From the NCBI RefSeq assembly GCF_011683955.1, contig NZ_JAAQPI010000009.1, positions 62,001 to 126,000 of the forward strand: 64,000 bases of DNA, written 5' to 3'. This document shows, in pieces, positions 34,621-44,178 of this stretch (its first letter is position 1; each line of letters starts with the position of its first letter). The notes under the pieces were generated by a model that was given only the letters and a program-made list of their open reading frames with translations, was not told where the DNA came from and did not search any database. The position numbers were made by a program, and so were the translations under genes. This DNA comes from Pseudomaricurvus alkylphenolicus. Lineage in GTDB: Bacteria > Pseudomonadota > Gammaproteobacteria > Pseudomonadales > Cellvibrionaceae.

Positions 34621-36062
34621 TGGCCTTTTTCCTTTTCGCTATGCTCCGGGTCGGCCAGAAACATTAACTCTGTGTACGCTGCCCTGAGACATTCCACCAA
34701 ACGTTCACTGTCAGGCAACAGCTCCCTGCTGGAGGTAATGGTAAAGCTGATGCGTCCGTTATAACTCAAAACACCAATAAAGAGCCCCATTCCATCGCTC
34801 AAGGGCGCTATAGCCAGGTTACCGGCAATACGCGCTCCATTCATATAGCGTTGCTCCTGATCACCAGGGACATTGGAGATAAACACATTACAGGCGCTGC
34901 CAAATTTGGTTTTGACTGCCAGCTTGGCGGCGGCGAGCTGGGTGGGCGAGGCGACATTGCGCGTAATATCGGCCATCAGTCTCACCGACGTACCACTCCT
35001 GGCTTCCTTGCTGTCTGCGGTTGACCGGACAATGGCCCGCAATCGGCGCAGGGGATCGGAAATATTCGTATGTATGGGGGTGGTCATGGCACTCAGATTG
35101 TTGCCGGGATCTTCACCCGTCGACACCTGGCTGGCACCAGGGCGCCGGTTTATGGGAACCCAGGCGATTAGCGAGTCATCCGGCAGGTCATTGTGGTGTT
35201 GTAGATAGCGTCTCAGTCCGCCACTGCAAACGGCCAATACCACATCGTTGATTTTGGCCTTATCGACCAACTTGCTGATGCTCTTGAAATCATTCAGTGA
35301 GAAGCTGGTGGCATCCACTGTCTTGTTGGGTGAGACTGTGCCAGAAAAACGCGTCTCGGGAACGGTCGATTTGCCACTGGCGATGGCGCCCAGCGTTTCC
35401 CGGGCAGCGCGGCGTATTAGCGGAGCAGAGCACAATAATACGTCGGTCACTCGAATAGGGGCAACCAGGTTGTTGGATAGGGCGCGTTTGATCATGTCTC
35501 CGACCCCTGGTGCCTTGTGTGTTGACCGTGTTTCGGCTGAGGGCTCCACTACCCGGGTACCCAACGCGTCTGAATCCTGAAGGGCCGCCAGGAATTTGAT
35601 CACCGATGCACCGTCAACGGCAACATGATGGATCTTAGTGGCAATGGCATAGCTGTTGGCAGGCAGACCGTCAATCTTGTCCAGTCCCTCAATAATATTC
35701 ATTTCCCATGGGGGTCTGCGCATATCCAGCGCACTGGAGTGGTATCGTGATATTTCCAGGCAGAACTGCTGCCAGTCACCGGGGGCTGCCAGTTGACTGC
35801 GCCGCAAATGGTTATCAATATCGAAGTGCTCATCGTCCACCCAGTAGGGATAATCCAACTCCAACGGAACGTGATGTAGTCGCCGGGTAAATAAGGCAGA
35901 AGTGTCCTGACGACTTTTAATATGAGCGGCTATGTCGTCGAACGTTACCTTGCCCTGCGGCGCAGTCGTGGGATCAAACAGTGAAACCAGCGTGGCATGC
36001 GTCAGATTGTTGGGCGATTCCATATAGAGAAATTGCGCATCCTGTGGGCTAATTTGTTGCAT
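34611..36062 (-). CDS. Wax ester synthase / diacylglycerol acyltransferase (WS/DGAT)
   Basis: The 483-residue protein carries the acyltransferase motif HHxxxDG (His145-His146...Asp150 in KIHHVAVDGASV), the N-terminal MQQISPQDAQFLYMESPNNL typical of the family and a C-terminal DUF1298 region with NVFISNVPGDQEQRYMNGAR. Such enzymes join an acyl-CoA to a fatty alcohol or diacylglycerol, giving wax esters or triacylglycerol in inclusion bodies. It lies 6 bp after plsB and overlaps the lipase gene. Substrate preference for wax or triacylglycerol cannot be told from sequence. Confidence 0.92.
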   Translation of the reverse strand: MQQISPQDAQFLYMESPNNLTHATLVSLFDPTTAPQGKVTFDDIAAHIKSRQDTSALFTRRLHHVPLELDYPYWVDDEHFDIDNHLRRSQLAAPGDWQQFCLEISRYHSSALDMRRPPWEMNIIEGLDKIDGLPANSYAIATKIHHVAVDGASVIKFLAALQDSDALGTRVVEPSAETRSTHKAPGVGDMIKRALSNNLVAPIRVTDVLLCSAPLIRRAARETLGAIASGKSTVPETRFSGTVSPNKTVDATSFSLNDFKSISKLVDKAKINDVVLAVCSGGLRRYLQHHNDLPDDSLIAWVPINRRPGASQVSTGEDPGNNLSAMTTPIHTNISDPLRRLRAIVRSTADSKEARSGTSVRLMADITRNVASPTQLAAAKLAVKTKFGSACNVFISNVPGDQEQRYMNGARIAGNLAIAPLSDGMGLFIGVLSYNGRISFTITSSRELLPDSERLVECLRAAYTELMFLADPEHSEKEKGQWL

Positions 36063-36068
36063 GATTGA

Positions 36069-38408
36069 CTAATTCCTAAATTGAGCGTCTCTGTAAGCAT
36101 TGGCAATGACTTGGCTTGTCTCAAGGCGCAGCGCTAATTCTTGAAGCCTTCGGGCGATGCGTCTGCGTGGCTGCTCAGCCTCCTTATGGTTGGAACCCGT
36201 GAGTCCCATATTCGTTAACAGCCTAAAACAGTTTTGAAACAATATCTTTCCGATAGAGGCGTTGCTGCTGATGCGCCTTTGCAGATAGGCTTGGCGACCG
36301 TGCTTGAGGGCAGCCGCGATGATTACTTTTTCTTCAAGCGGACGCTCAGTAGGTTGTTGAACGATCAGGTCGGCTACGATTTTATAGGCCTCTACATACT
36401 GCAGCAGCACGGTGTGACCCACCAGTGGCTGCAGGGCGTCCAACAACTGCTGGCGGCATGCCTTGTCCCCCCGTAGCAGGGATTTCCATTGCGGGTGAGT
36501 GTTATCCAGCTCCTGGATGATCTCCTGGCGAAATTCCGTACTGGGAGAGTAGAAGAATTCAAACTTGAACAGATCCCGCAGTTGATCGACTTCTTCCCAA
36601 AATTCCTGTTCCAGCCCGTCGCCCGCTGCATCGCAGGTTTTGAGCAGTGCCAGTTCTATGATCGCCTTGTTCACGAAAAAGTGAATAATAGTGTTGCGGT
36701 AGTAGCTGGCGACTCGATGTTGCTCCGGAGTGATGCCATAAACCTCGTCAGGGCCTTCATCATATTTGGCAATAAGCTTCTCCGCCAGCATATGATCGAG
36801 CAGCTGACGCAGATGGGAGATGTTGTCGATATCAAGGTCGCTGGAAAGCCGAATATTTCGATCCTTTGCCCAGTTAATCAACAAAAGCAGTTCTCTCTTG
36901 AGCTCAGCTTTGGTCAGTGCTCTCGGTGTCGCCCCCAGTAGAGAGAAAGTTAATAGCGCCGGCAGAGTGATTGGCGTTACTCTGTTGGCTTCCACCGCCA
37001 CCTGGAAGGCAATTTTGTGCAGAGCGGGGCGGTCATCGGGCTGAGGGGCCTTGGCTAAAACGACGGGGTCACCGACATCCATATACACTCGACCCATGGG
37101 CTTGCGCAATCCGCGGATGTAACCGAGATACCAGCGCAGAGACTCCGGTTTCTTTATTCTCCCTGCCTGCTCCAGGGAATATTCTTCGACGTCGTGAATC
37201 AGATCGAAGGAGATGGAAATTGGAACGATATGGATGTTTTCAGCTTCAGTGGTGTGACAGGCATCGAGCACGTATTTGAGCAGACCATACCGCGGTGGCA
37301 TTAACTTTCCCAGTCGTGAGCGGGTACCTTCGAACGCCCAGGACAGCGGAAAGCGCTTTTCCATTAAATAACCGATGTAATGACGCAGTGTGAGCTTGTA
37401 GAGTTCATTGTCCTGAAAAGAGCGGCGAATAAAAATACCACCGGCGCGCCGCAGCAGGAATCCAAAGCCCGCGAAATTCATGTTAGCGCCACCAAAAACG
37501 TGGCATAAAGGAAAGTCGTTATCGTAAAGAACCTTGGGTAACACCGCGCCGTCGAGGTAGGTTTTGTGGGTAAATAACAGTATCGAAGGGTGCTGACGTA
37601 CCACTGTACGCAGCTGTTCTATAGCCGCGGGATCAACAACCAAGTCTCTTTCGTAACCCAGTTTCAGAAGAAAATTGTTGAAACGGGAAAAAACATCCAA
37701 ATAAAACCGACTGGGAAGTGAGATCATCTCCTTCATATAGATCCTGGCTTTTTTCCAGGTCTCATTCAAGGAAGTCTGATCGCGCTCCGCGATTTTTTCC
37801 AAGGCGGCTTTGTAAGCCGGGCTTTCACTAAGGCTCGCCATAATAAAACGGGGAACCTTATAGCGCCCCCCTTGCAGTCGGCGCTCAGCGATATCCAGTG
37901 CTAATCCACCTTGCCGGGCAACAAAGCCGGCGAAGGCATCCGGCGTTTGTTTCGGGTTGCTCTGCAGGCGATATTTGTACTGCTCCGCCAGGTTGTGAAT
38001 GGTCTCGGGTTCGCCGGCAATGCAACAAACTCTTTCAGGAAAGCGCCGCAAAATATAACGCGCTGTCAAAGCACCCGGCCGTCTTGGGTTGCCAAGCAAC
38101 AGGTGGTGCAAACGTGGCCCAGAGCCAATAAAATCGGGTGATGGAAGCCACACCACACGCAGGGGAGTGATGACCGCATCGTCTCCAGAACCGAGCAACG
38201 TTTCAAGCGCGGTTAGCTGTGAACTTTTTGGCTCTTCTTCAAGATTCCACCTGAGAAAATGTGTGCCCTTTTCGCTGTGCTGGTGCGGAGCCTGCTGCTG
38301 TAACCACTCACGTAGAAGCTTCTCTTCCAGAGAGTTGGCGGCATCGAGAATATAGACGGCGGGTCTGTTACTGCAGGAATGGGGCAGGGGATTGTGAGCT
38401 GAAGTCAT
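36069..38408 (-). CDS. plsB: Glycerol-3-phosphate acyltransferase, PlsB type
   Basis: The 779-residue protein has the four acyltransferase blocks in order: His281-x4-Asp286 (LFTHKTYLDGAVL), GGIFIRRSFQD, AFEGTRSRLGKLMPPRYGLL and IHIVPISISFD. Length agrees with PlsB. It transfers an acyl chain to sn-1 of glycerol-3-phosphate, the first step of phospholipid and triacylglycerol synthesis. The first block has HKTYLD and not the usual HRSHMD, which marks a divergent, perhaps accessory, PlsB. The start codon overlaps the HAD-PlsC stop (ATGA), and WS/DGAT follows after 6 bp, so it probably supplies storage-lipid synthesis. Confidence 0.9.
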   Translation of the reverse strand: MTSAHNPLPHSCSNRPAVYILDAANSLEEKLLREWLQQQAPHQHSEKGTHFLRWNLEEEPKSSQLTALETLLGSGDDAVITPLRVVWLPSPDFIGSGPRLHHLLLGNPRRPGALTARYILRRFPERVCCIAGEPETIHNLAEQYKYRLQSNPKQTPDAFAGFVARQGGLALDIAERRLQGGRYKVPRFIMASLSESPAYKAALEKIAERDQTSLNETWKKARIYMKEMISLPSRFYLDVFSRFNNFLLKLGYERDLVVDPAAIEQLRTVVRQHPSILLFTHKTYLDGAVLPKVLYDNDFPLCHVFGGANMNFAGFGFLLRRAGGIFIRRSFQDNELYKLTLRHYIGYLMEKRFPLSWAFEGTRSRLGKLMPPRYGLLKYVLDACHTTEAENIHIVPISISFDLIHDVEEYSLEQAGRIKKPESLRWYLGYIRGLRKPMGRVYMDVGDPVVLAKAPQPDDRPALHKIAFQVAVEANRVTPITLPALLTFSLLGATPRALTKAELKRELLLLINWAKDRNIRLSSDLDIDNISHLRQLLDHMLAEKLIAKYDEGPDEVYGITPEQHRVASYYRNTIIHFFVNKAIIELALLKTCDAAGDGLEQEFWEEVDQLRDLFKFEFFYSPSTEFRQEIIQELDNTHPQWKSLLRGDKACRQQLLDALQPLVGHTVLLQYVEAYKIVADLIVQQPTERPLEEKVIIAAALKHGRQAYLQRRISSNASIGKILFQNCFRLLTNMGLTGSNHKEAEQPRRRIARRLQELALRLETSQVIANAYRDAQFRN

Positions 38409-39862
38409 TGATTTACCTCGGGTGCTTCTGAGGGTGATACCTGACCAAGAGCCGCCTGCATCATACGGCGAACATCAGCAACATGTTTATTGACTGTGGC
38501 AGCACGCCAGGAAGAGGTGTCAATGGGTGGCAATATGTCGACTCTAACCGTGGCGGCTCGATAAATGAAATCCCCTTTGGGCGCCACATCAATGGCATTG
38601 TGAATAACGATAGGCACCATGGGTACCCCCGCCTGCATGGCCAGGTGAAAGGGCCCCTTTTTGAAGGGAGCGAGTGCGGTTGATACCGTGCGTGTGCCCT
38701 CGGGGGCGACTACGACGGATTTACCGCCCTTTTTCATCATGTCTACCAGGGGCTGCATGGCTTCAATGGCGCTGGCGGAGTTGGCACGATCAATGGTCAC
38801 CACGCCTCCCATTTCCAAAATCTTGCCAATAACGGGCAGTTTCCTGATTTCCTGTTTGCCAATCGCGGAGATGTCTCGACGCAACAGTTTGGTGATAATC
38901 ACCAGGTCTGCTTTACTCTGATGATTGAAGACAAATACCGCTGGCCGCTGTGACCAGAGGTGTTGCTCGCCGGTGACTTCCAGGTCCATACCGATTAAAG
39001 CACTGGCTGTGTCGCCGAACAGCGACAGAGAAAAATTCTGGGCTTTGGTGCGCGAACCAGTCAATGCCCAAACGGGCATTCCTGCGGCAAAGCTGGAAAC
39101 CATACTGCCGGTTACCGCCATGGAACGGACCAGGCGGTTCAGGGAGGGACGGCCGCGGCTGTCGAAACTGGCACAGTCCCATCCGCGGGAGTTAGCGATG
39201 GCGCTGAGTTTCTTATTGGGGTTCAGTGGTTGAGGGTGGCCGACGTGATCGAGCAATTGCAGGTCATCGTGACTGTCGGAATAAAAAAAGCTCTGATCGA
39301 GTTTGGCCCCGGTTGCAGAGGCGAGATTTTGAGCCGCCACTACCTTGCCTTCACCGAAACAAAGAGGTCGCTCGACACCTCCTGTAAACTGCCCGTTTTC
39401 AATTTCAAACCGACTGCAAAGAACATGCTCGATACCCAATTCTTCTGCCGCCTGCGTTACCTGATAGCGTGTTGCCGAACTGATAACGGCAAGGGTGTGC
39501 CCCTTGGCTCTATGGGCATCAATCAGAGTTCTGGCTTCCGGGTAGATCAGTCGCGCAATATGGTGGTGATACATGTGCTCGCCGATATCAATATACGTCT
39601 GTTCACTGACACCTTTCATCGAGCGGGCACTGACCAACATCAGTCCGGAAAAACCCAAACTGCCGCGACTAAAGGAGACCATCGCCGCGAGTAAATCTTT
39701 TAGACCCTGAGGGGATAGTTGGCCACGTTTTACCTGTTCTCGCACAAACGCTGTCGCCGACCAACCGGCGATAATCGTGCCGTCAAAGTCAAAAATTGCG
39801 GCGACCTGGGGGCCGCACTCGGTCTGGTCAATATTTTTCAGCAGTTGTTTGAGCGCGGCCAA
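38405..39862 (-). CDS. HAD-IB phosphatase fused to 1-acylglycerol-3-phosphate acyltransferase (PlsC)
   Basis: Starts at a TTG (39862) with AGGAG nine bases upstream; 485 residues. The N-terminal HAD domain has FDFDGTIIAGWSA (Asp25, Asp27), VISSATRYQVTQAAEELG and FYSDSHDDLQLLDHVG, the phosphoserine-phosphatase-like set. The C-terminal PlsC domain (from about 290) has FNHQSKADLVI (His-x4-Asp), GGVVTIDRANS, and VVAPEGTRTVST. The fusion could combine lysophosphatidate acylation with phosphatidate dephosphorylation and so deliver diacylglycerol. It is the first gene of the lipid operon. Similar fusions are known in Actinobacteria and marine Gammaproteobacteria. Confidence 0.9.
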   Translation of the reverse strand: MAALKQLLKNIDQTECGPQVAAIFDFDGTIIAGWSATAFVREQVKRGQLSPQGLKDLLAAMVSFSRGSLGFSGLMLVSARSMKGVSEQTYIDIGEHMYHHHIARLIYPEARTLIDAHRAKGHTLAVISSATRYQVTQAAEELGIEHVLCSRFEIENGQFTGGVERPLCFGEGKVVAAQNLASATGAKLDQSFFYSDSHDDLQLLDHVGHPQPLNPNKKLSAIANSRGWDCASFDSRGRPSLNRLVRSMAVTGSMVSSFAAGMPVWALTGSRTKAQNFSLSLFGDTASALIGMDLEVTGEQHLWSQRPAVFVFNHQSKADLVIITKLLRRDISAIGKQEIRKLPVIGKILEMGGVVTIDRANSASAIEAMQPLVDMMKKGGKSVVVAPEGTRTVSTALAPFKKGPFHLAMQAGVPMVPIVIHNAIDVAPKGDFIYRAATVRVDILPPIDTSSWRAATVNKHVADVRRMMQAALGQVSPSEAPEVNQ

Positions 39863-39888
39863 AGGTATTATCTCCTATTGTCCCTGAT

Positions 39889-39923
39889 CTCAAGTTTGGT
39901 TCGATCGTCAAACACTGCTTGAG
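39889..39923. promoter_or_regulatory. Dyad upstream of the lipid operon
   Basis: CTCAAG/CTTGAG and the inner TTTG/CAAA form an interrupted inverted repeat 27 bp before the HAD-PlsC start. A second weaker dyad (TATCTCCAT / ATGGATA) lies at 39949-39970. Either may be an operator. The remainder of the 346-bp gap 39863-40208 holds the promoter of the next receptor and no credible gene. Confidence 0.35.
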
Positions 39924-40143
39924 ATGGGGCTGGTGGGTTATAGGATTATCTCCATTCTGAAGATGGATAGTAGTGGTGTTGCGTCGAGGGAGTGCTTTCT
40001 TGCGCGGAATGAATGCAATCTTGTTCAGACAAACTTCAACATCTGTTCTTTCTCCTCAGAAAAACCTGTCCGAGTTACCGCGTGAAGTCTGGATGGGCTT
40101 TTTCAAGGTTATACCGTCCTCCAGCAAGGCGTGGAATTTCCGC

Positions 40144-40171
40144 TTGGCAGCTGGTGGCGTTGGGCTATACT
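40144..40171 (+). promoter_or_regulatory. Predicted sigma70 promoter of the 40-42.8 kb TBDR
   Basis: TTGGCA (40144-40149) and TATACT (40166-40171) are 16 bp apart. The inferred transcript start near 40178 rules out translation from the in-frame ATG at 40131. Confidence 0.6.
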
Positions 40172-40208
40172 TATAGAAAAGCCCTGTCATAAGAACTGTC
40201 CTCACTCC

Positions 40209-42833
40209 ATGAATCGACCCCAAATCTTTTCCATTACCCATTACCTTGCTCCTATAGCTGGTGTTATTTTAGGCTGTATACTTACTCCCAGCTTTGCCGA
40301 TACCACCCCGGACACTGAAGATCTGCTGAATCTATCTATGGAAGAGCTAATGGACATGGATGTCATCGTCACCATTGGCACCCGTGCTGAGGGCCGCTCT
40401 GCCGGTAATCTGCCTGTGCCGGTGGATGTGATACCCATAGCGGCCATGGCTGGTACGGGACATACAGAAGTTGGGCGGATGCTGCAGATACTGGCGCCGT
40501 CGTTCAATTTTTCCTCGTCCAGTATCAGTGACGGTACCGATGCACTGCGACCGGCCACCTTGCGGGGTCTGGGGCCGGATCAGACGCTGGTTCTTATTAA
40601 CGGTAAACGTCGCCATCAGGCGTCGCTGCTGCACATCAATACCTCGGTAGGGCGTGGTACTGCGGGTGTGGATATGAACAGTATTCCGGCGGCGGCCATA
40701 GAACGGATAGAGGTTCTTCGCGATGGCGCCGCTGCCCAGTATGGCTCGGATGCCATTGCCGGTGTGATTAATGTGGTTCTTAAAGATGACAATAAAGCCG
40801 GGGTGCTGAGTACTTCCTACGGCGAATATAAGGAGGGAGACGGCACCACCACCAACGTGGATTTAAGCAAAGGCTTTGCGCTGGGACGCGAAGGATTTCT
40901 CCATGCTGCCTTGAATTACCGTGACAGAGGCAGGACCGACCGTAGCGGGCGTCAAGGTGTTTGCGTTTATGGGGGCTGTAGTGACAGTGATGGCGATGGT
41001 TTTGAAGAGGTCGGTGATAGCCGGGAAATTGACTTCGACCGCGATTTGTTTCGCATCGGCGATGCCGACTCGGAACAATGGGCGTTTGTACTCAATGCCC
41101 AGATGGACGTAGGAGCAGGGGAACTCTATGGCTTTGTGACTTACTCAGAGCGAGACAACCAGTCCGGTGCTTTTTATCGCAATCCCAGTTCGGGCTTTTC
41201 CGCCGCGCTGCAAGACGGTGACAATGTTATCCCCGATGGCTTTTTGCCCCTGATCAATTCCCGTATTAAAGACAGGTCCATCAATCTGGGTTATCGGGTT
41301 GACCTGGGTAAGGGCAAAAAGCTGGATCTGTCCTACACCTATGGCAAGAATACCATCGATTATGTTGTAGCAAATTCCATCAATTATTCATTCGTCAACG
41401 AGTTGAGATTCGGTCGGGGCCTCAGTGATACAGACATACGCAACAGCATCCCCAGGCGCGCCAAGGCCTATGGCCTGGAGTTGGGCTTGCAGACCCTAAA
41501 TCTGGACTGGACACACACCGGTGCTGATCTGGGGATCGCTGCCGGCCTGGAATACCGAATCGACGACTACCGCGTTCGTCCCGGTGAGGCCTATGCGTAC
41601 CGTGATTTTGATACCGATCTCGACAACGACGGTGCCTCACTCTACCCGCAAGATGCCGAAGCTGGAATACAGGGATTTCCAGGAATAGGGCCGGCATCAG
41701 CCGTGGATGAAGACCGATACGTGGTGTCTGCCTATATGGATATGGAACACCAGTGGGGCGAATCTTTATTGGTCAGTGCCGCACTGCGCTATGACGACTA
41801 CCAGGACTTTGGCGACAGCGCCAATTTCAAACTGGGTGCCAATCTGGCGGTCAGCAGCGAGGTGCGTCTGCGGGCTGCTGTGAATACCGGCTTTCGGGCG
41901 CCGTCCATGCAGCAGCAGTATTTTAACAACGTCGGCACTCAGTTTGTGACCAACCCTGACGATCCTTCGGGAGCGCAGATCCCTGTGCAGGTGGGTACCT
42001 TTCGCAATGACAGCGGACTGGCCCGATTATTGGGCATTCCTCAGTTACAGGAAGAGGAGTCCATCAATCTGAGCGTGGGTTTGGTCTATACGCCCACTGA
42101 ATCCATAAGTGTGACTCTGGATTATTATGCGATTGATATTGATGATCGGATTGTGATCAGCAACCGTCTGGATACCGACAGTGATCCCAGCGGCAGCCTG
42201 GGAGAAGCTCTGCAGACTGCTGGCGCGGGGGCAGCACAATTTTTCCTCAATGGCGCCAATACCGAGACACGCGGTGTAGATTTGGTGATGACCTACCAGG
42301 ATATCCGCCTGGGCGGAGGACGATTGGATTTGACACTGGCGGCGAATAAAACCGAGACCGAGGTGGCTGACCTTTATACCTCTGCAGGTGGCAGTTTGTC
42401 GCAGCTGGATCCGACTGTGGTATTCAGCGCGCAAGATATCTCTATTATCGAGGAGTGGCAGCCGCAAGACCGGGTCAGTTTGACGGCGGCGTACCAGCGG
42501 CAGAACTGGCGCGTCAACCTGTTGCTAAACCGCTTTGGTGAATACACTGTGTCGGACGGTGGGCGTCAGACCTACGGCGCAAAGCTGTTGACGGATATCA
42601 ATGTCAGTTACCAGTTCAACAACGGCTTTAGCGTTAGCCTGGGTGGAGTCAATATCTTCGATAAGCTGCCAGACCGAAACCGGATCGGCAACAGCCGCGG
42701 TGGTGCTCTGGAAACGGCTGTCGGAGGGGAGCAGATTGTAAACAGCCCCGGTGTGTTCACATACTCCCGGCGGTCGGCGCCTTTTGGTTTTAACGGGGCC
42801 TATTGGTACGGTAAATTGTCGTATCGTTTTTAG
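40209..42833 (+). CDS. TonB-dependent outer-membrane receptor
   Basis: From the ATG at 40209 the product has 874 residues. A signal peptide ends near TPSFA. It is followed by the DLLNLSMEELMDMDVIV segment common at the N-terminus of one TBDR group, then the plug (VPVDVIPIAAMAGTGHTEVG; IERIEVLRDGAAAQYGSDAI) and a barrel ending YRF. The ribosome site is weak. It differs in sequence type from the other four receptors here (INGKRRHQASLLHIN, RRAKAYGLEL), so it probably belongs to another specificity group. It precedes an AraC gene and two acyl-CoA dehydrogenases, which suggests a lipid-, steroid- or acid-like ligand. No ligand can be named. Confidence 0.9.
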   Translation: MNRPQIFSITHYLAPIAGVILGCILTPSFADTTPDTEDLLNLSMEELMDMDVIVTIGTRAEGRSAGNLPVPVDVIPIAAMAGTGHTEVGRMLQILAPSFNFSSSSISDGTDALRPATLRGLGPDQTLVLINGKRRHQASLLHINTSVGRGTAGVDMNSIPAAAIERIEVLRDGAAAQYGSDAIAGVINVVLKDDNKAGVLSTSYGEYKEGDGTTTNVDLSKGFALGREGFLHAALNYRDRGRTDRSGRQGVCVYGGCSDSDGDGFEEVGDSREIDFDRDLFRIGDADSEQWAFVLNAQMDVGAGELYGFVTYSERDNQSGAFYRNPSSGFSAALQDGDNVIPDGFLPLINSRIKDRSINLGYRVDLGKGKKLDLSYTYGKNTIDYVVANSINYSFVNELRFGRGLSDTDIRNSIPRRAKAYGLELGLQTLNLDWTHTGADLGIAAGLEYRIDDYRVRPGEAYAYRDFDTDLDNDGASLYPQDAEAGIQGFPGIGPASAVDEDRYVVSAYMDMEHQWGESLLVSAALRYDDYQDFGDSANFKLGANLAVSSEVRLRAAVNTGFRAPSMQQQYFNNVGTQFVTNPDDPSGAQIPVQVGTFRNDSGLARLLGIPQLQEEESINLSVGLVYTPTESISVTLDYYAIDIDDRIVISNRLDTDSDPSGSLGEALQTAGAGAAQFFLNGANTETRGVDLVMTYQDIRLGGGRLDLTLAANKTETEVADLYTSAGGSLSQLDPTVVFSAQDISIIEEWQPQDRVSLTAAYQRQNWRVNLLLNRFGEYTVSDGGRQTYGAKLLTDINVSYQFNNGFSVSLGGVNIFDKLPDRNRIGNSRGGALETAVGGEQIVNSPGVFTYSRRSAPFGFNGAYWYGKLSYRF

Positions 42834-42941
42834 AGCTGTCTTTCAGATGGTCAAAAAAGCGGGTAGTGGGTTTGATGGCCCGGCACAAAGTCGCTATTGT
42901 TTGTAGATCGACGTTTAATAGCGGTTCAAACCCGATAAACC

Positions 42942-43985
42942 ATGAGCGGTATTGACTCAGACAAGACAGCCTCTTCAATAGCAGCCCCTGGAAAAACCGT
43001 GTCAGCCCGGATCGCCAGAGTATTTCTGCAGCTGGCCGATGATCTGGGTGTAGACCGCGATCAACTGTTCTCCAGCGCGGATATCGACCCGATCTGGCTG
43101 GAAAACCCGGATGTCTTTATCCCGGTAGAGACGCTTTATAATCTCACCAAGCAACTGGCCAAGCTCGCCGACAGCGAGGATATCGGTTTGTGGGCCGGCC
43201 GCGCCAGCTTTCTGAATCAGACCAATCTATTGATGTATCTCTCGGCCATCTGTAGCCACTTTCGTCAATGGCTGAATATGATGCCCAGTACTCTAGAAGC
43301 GGCGGGAGATATTGGCGAAACCGTCGTGGTGAGAGAGGGCGATATGCTCCGCAGCGAGTGGCGGCCTCTGGTGCCGGTGCAAGACAGCGGTCGTTATATC
43401 ACTGATATGATGTTGAGCTTGTGCCAATCCCTGCTTAACTCGGTCTGCTATCGGCCAGTCCCGGTGCCGACGGTTTATTTTAGCTACCCGGAGCCCTCTG
43501 ATACGACGGTCCATCGTCAAATCTTTAGCGGGCAACTGGAGTTCGGTCAATCGTTTAGCGGTCTGTTTTATCCGGCGGCGGCATTGGAATACCCGATTAT
43601 CAAGGTATGGGATGAGAAATCCCCGCTGAGTAAGGACAATCTGCTGAGCGTCATCGAAAAGGGCAGTGGGGATGGTTTTATGCGCCGGCTGCGGCGTTGC
43701 ATCGTCAGGGCGTTGCCTTCTGGCGAGATGACCATCGATACCATCGCCAAAGAGTTGGCAATATCCCGCCGCACGCTGCAGCGGCGGTTGTCTGATCGCG
43801 ATGAGGTGTTTGCCAATGTGGTGCAGGAACTGCGCTCGGCCATGGCAGTACGTTTATTGAGCGATCAGAAGATCCCCATTACCGAGATCGCTTTTCTGCT
43901 CGGTTACGTCAATACCTCCTCCTTCTCAACGGCCTTTAAGGGTTGGCACGGCTGCTCACCCCGGGACTTTGCCGGGCAGGTTTGA
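42942..43985 (+). CDS. AraC-family regulator with N-terminal Arabinose_bd-type domain
   Basis: The 347-residue protein has an N-terminal sensing domain (FLQLADDLGVDRDQLFSSAD, FIPVETLYNLTKQLAKLADS). A C-terminal double HTH covers about residues 250-345 (MTIDTIAKELAISRRTLQRR; ITEIAFLLGYVNTSSFSTAF; GCSPRDF). This subclass commonly activates fatty-acid, steroid or aromatic degradation genes. It is followed on the same strand by two acyl-CoA dehydrogenase genes, and the intervening region has a TGGCACC direct repeat suited to an AraC dimer. The TBDR gene upstream may be a second target. Confidence 0.9.
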   Translation: MSGIDSDKTASSIAAPGKTVSARIARVFLQLADDLGVDRDQLFSSADIDPIWLENPDVFIPVETLYNLTKQLAKLADSEDIGLWAGRASFLNQTNLLMYLSAICSHFRQWLNMMPSTLEAAGDIGETVVVREGDMLRSEWRPLVPVQDSGRYITDMMLSLCQSLLNSVCYRPVPVPTVYFSYPEPSDTTVHRQIFSGQLEFGQSFSGLFYPAAALEYPIIKVWDEKSPLSKDNLLSVIEKGSGDGFMRRLRRCIVRALPSGEMTIDTIAKELAISRRTLQRRLSDRDEVFANVVQELRSAMAVRLLSDQKIPITEIAFLLGYVNTSSFSTAFKGWHGCSPRDFAGQV

Positions 43986-44002
43986 TGCCCATCAGATCAC
44001 TC

Positions 44003-44030
44003 TGGCACCAAATGTAAACCGTTTGGCACC
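44003..44030 (+). promoter_or_regulatory. TGGCACC direct repeat, likely AraC-type binding site
   Basis: Two TGGCACC heptamers (44003-44009 and 44024-44030) are spaced 21 bp apart, two helical turns, about 150 bp before the acyl-CoA dehydrogenase start and right after the AraC gene. Directly repeated half-sites at this spacing are the usual form for AraC dimers. Confidence 0.55.
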
Positions 44031-44178
44031 GTTTCCAAAGCGGCCTGTTCAGTAGCTTCATATTATCTGTGGAACGGGTTACCACTATTTCAATTCCAAC
44101 TCGTAGCAGCCCGCTCCGAGGGCGACATGGGCTTAAGCAAATGCTATTTAAAGAGCAGATGATGATTTGAGGTTAAGC

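Noticed and set aside
40131-40208. In-frame N-terminal extension of the 40-42.8 kb TBDR
   Set aside because: The extension overlaps the predicted promoter and lacks signal-peptide character; the signal peptide begins at 40209.
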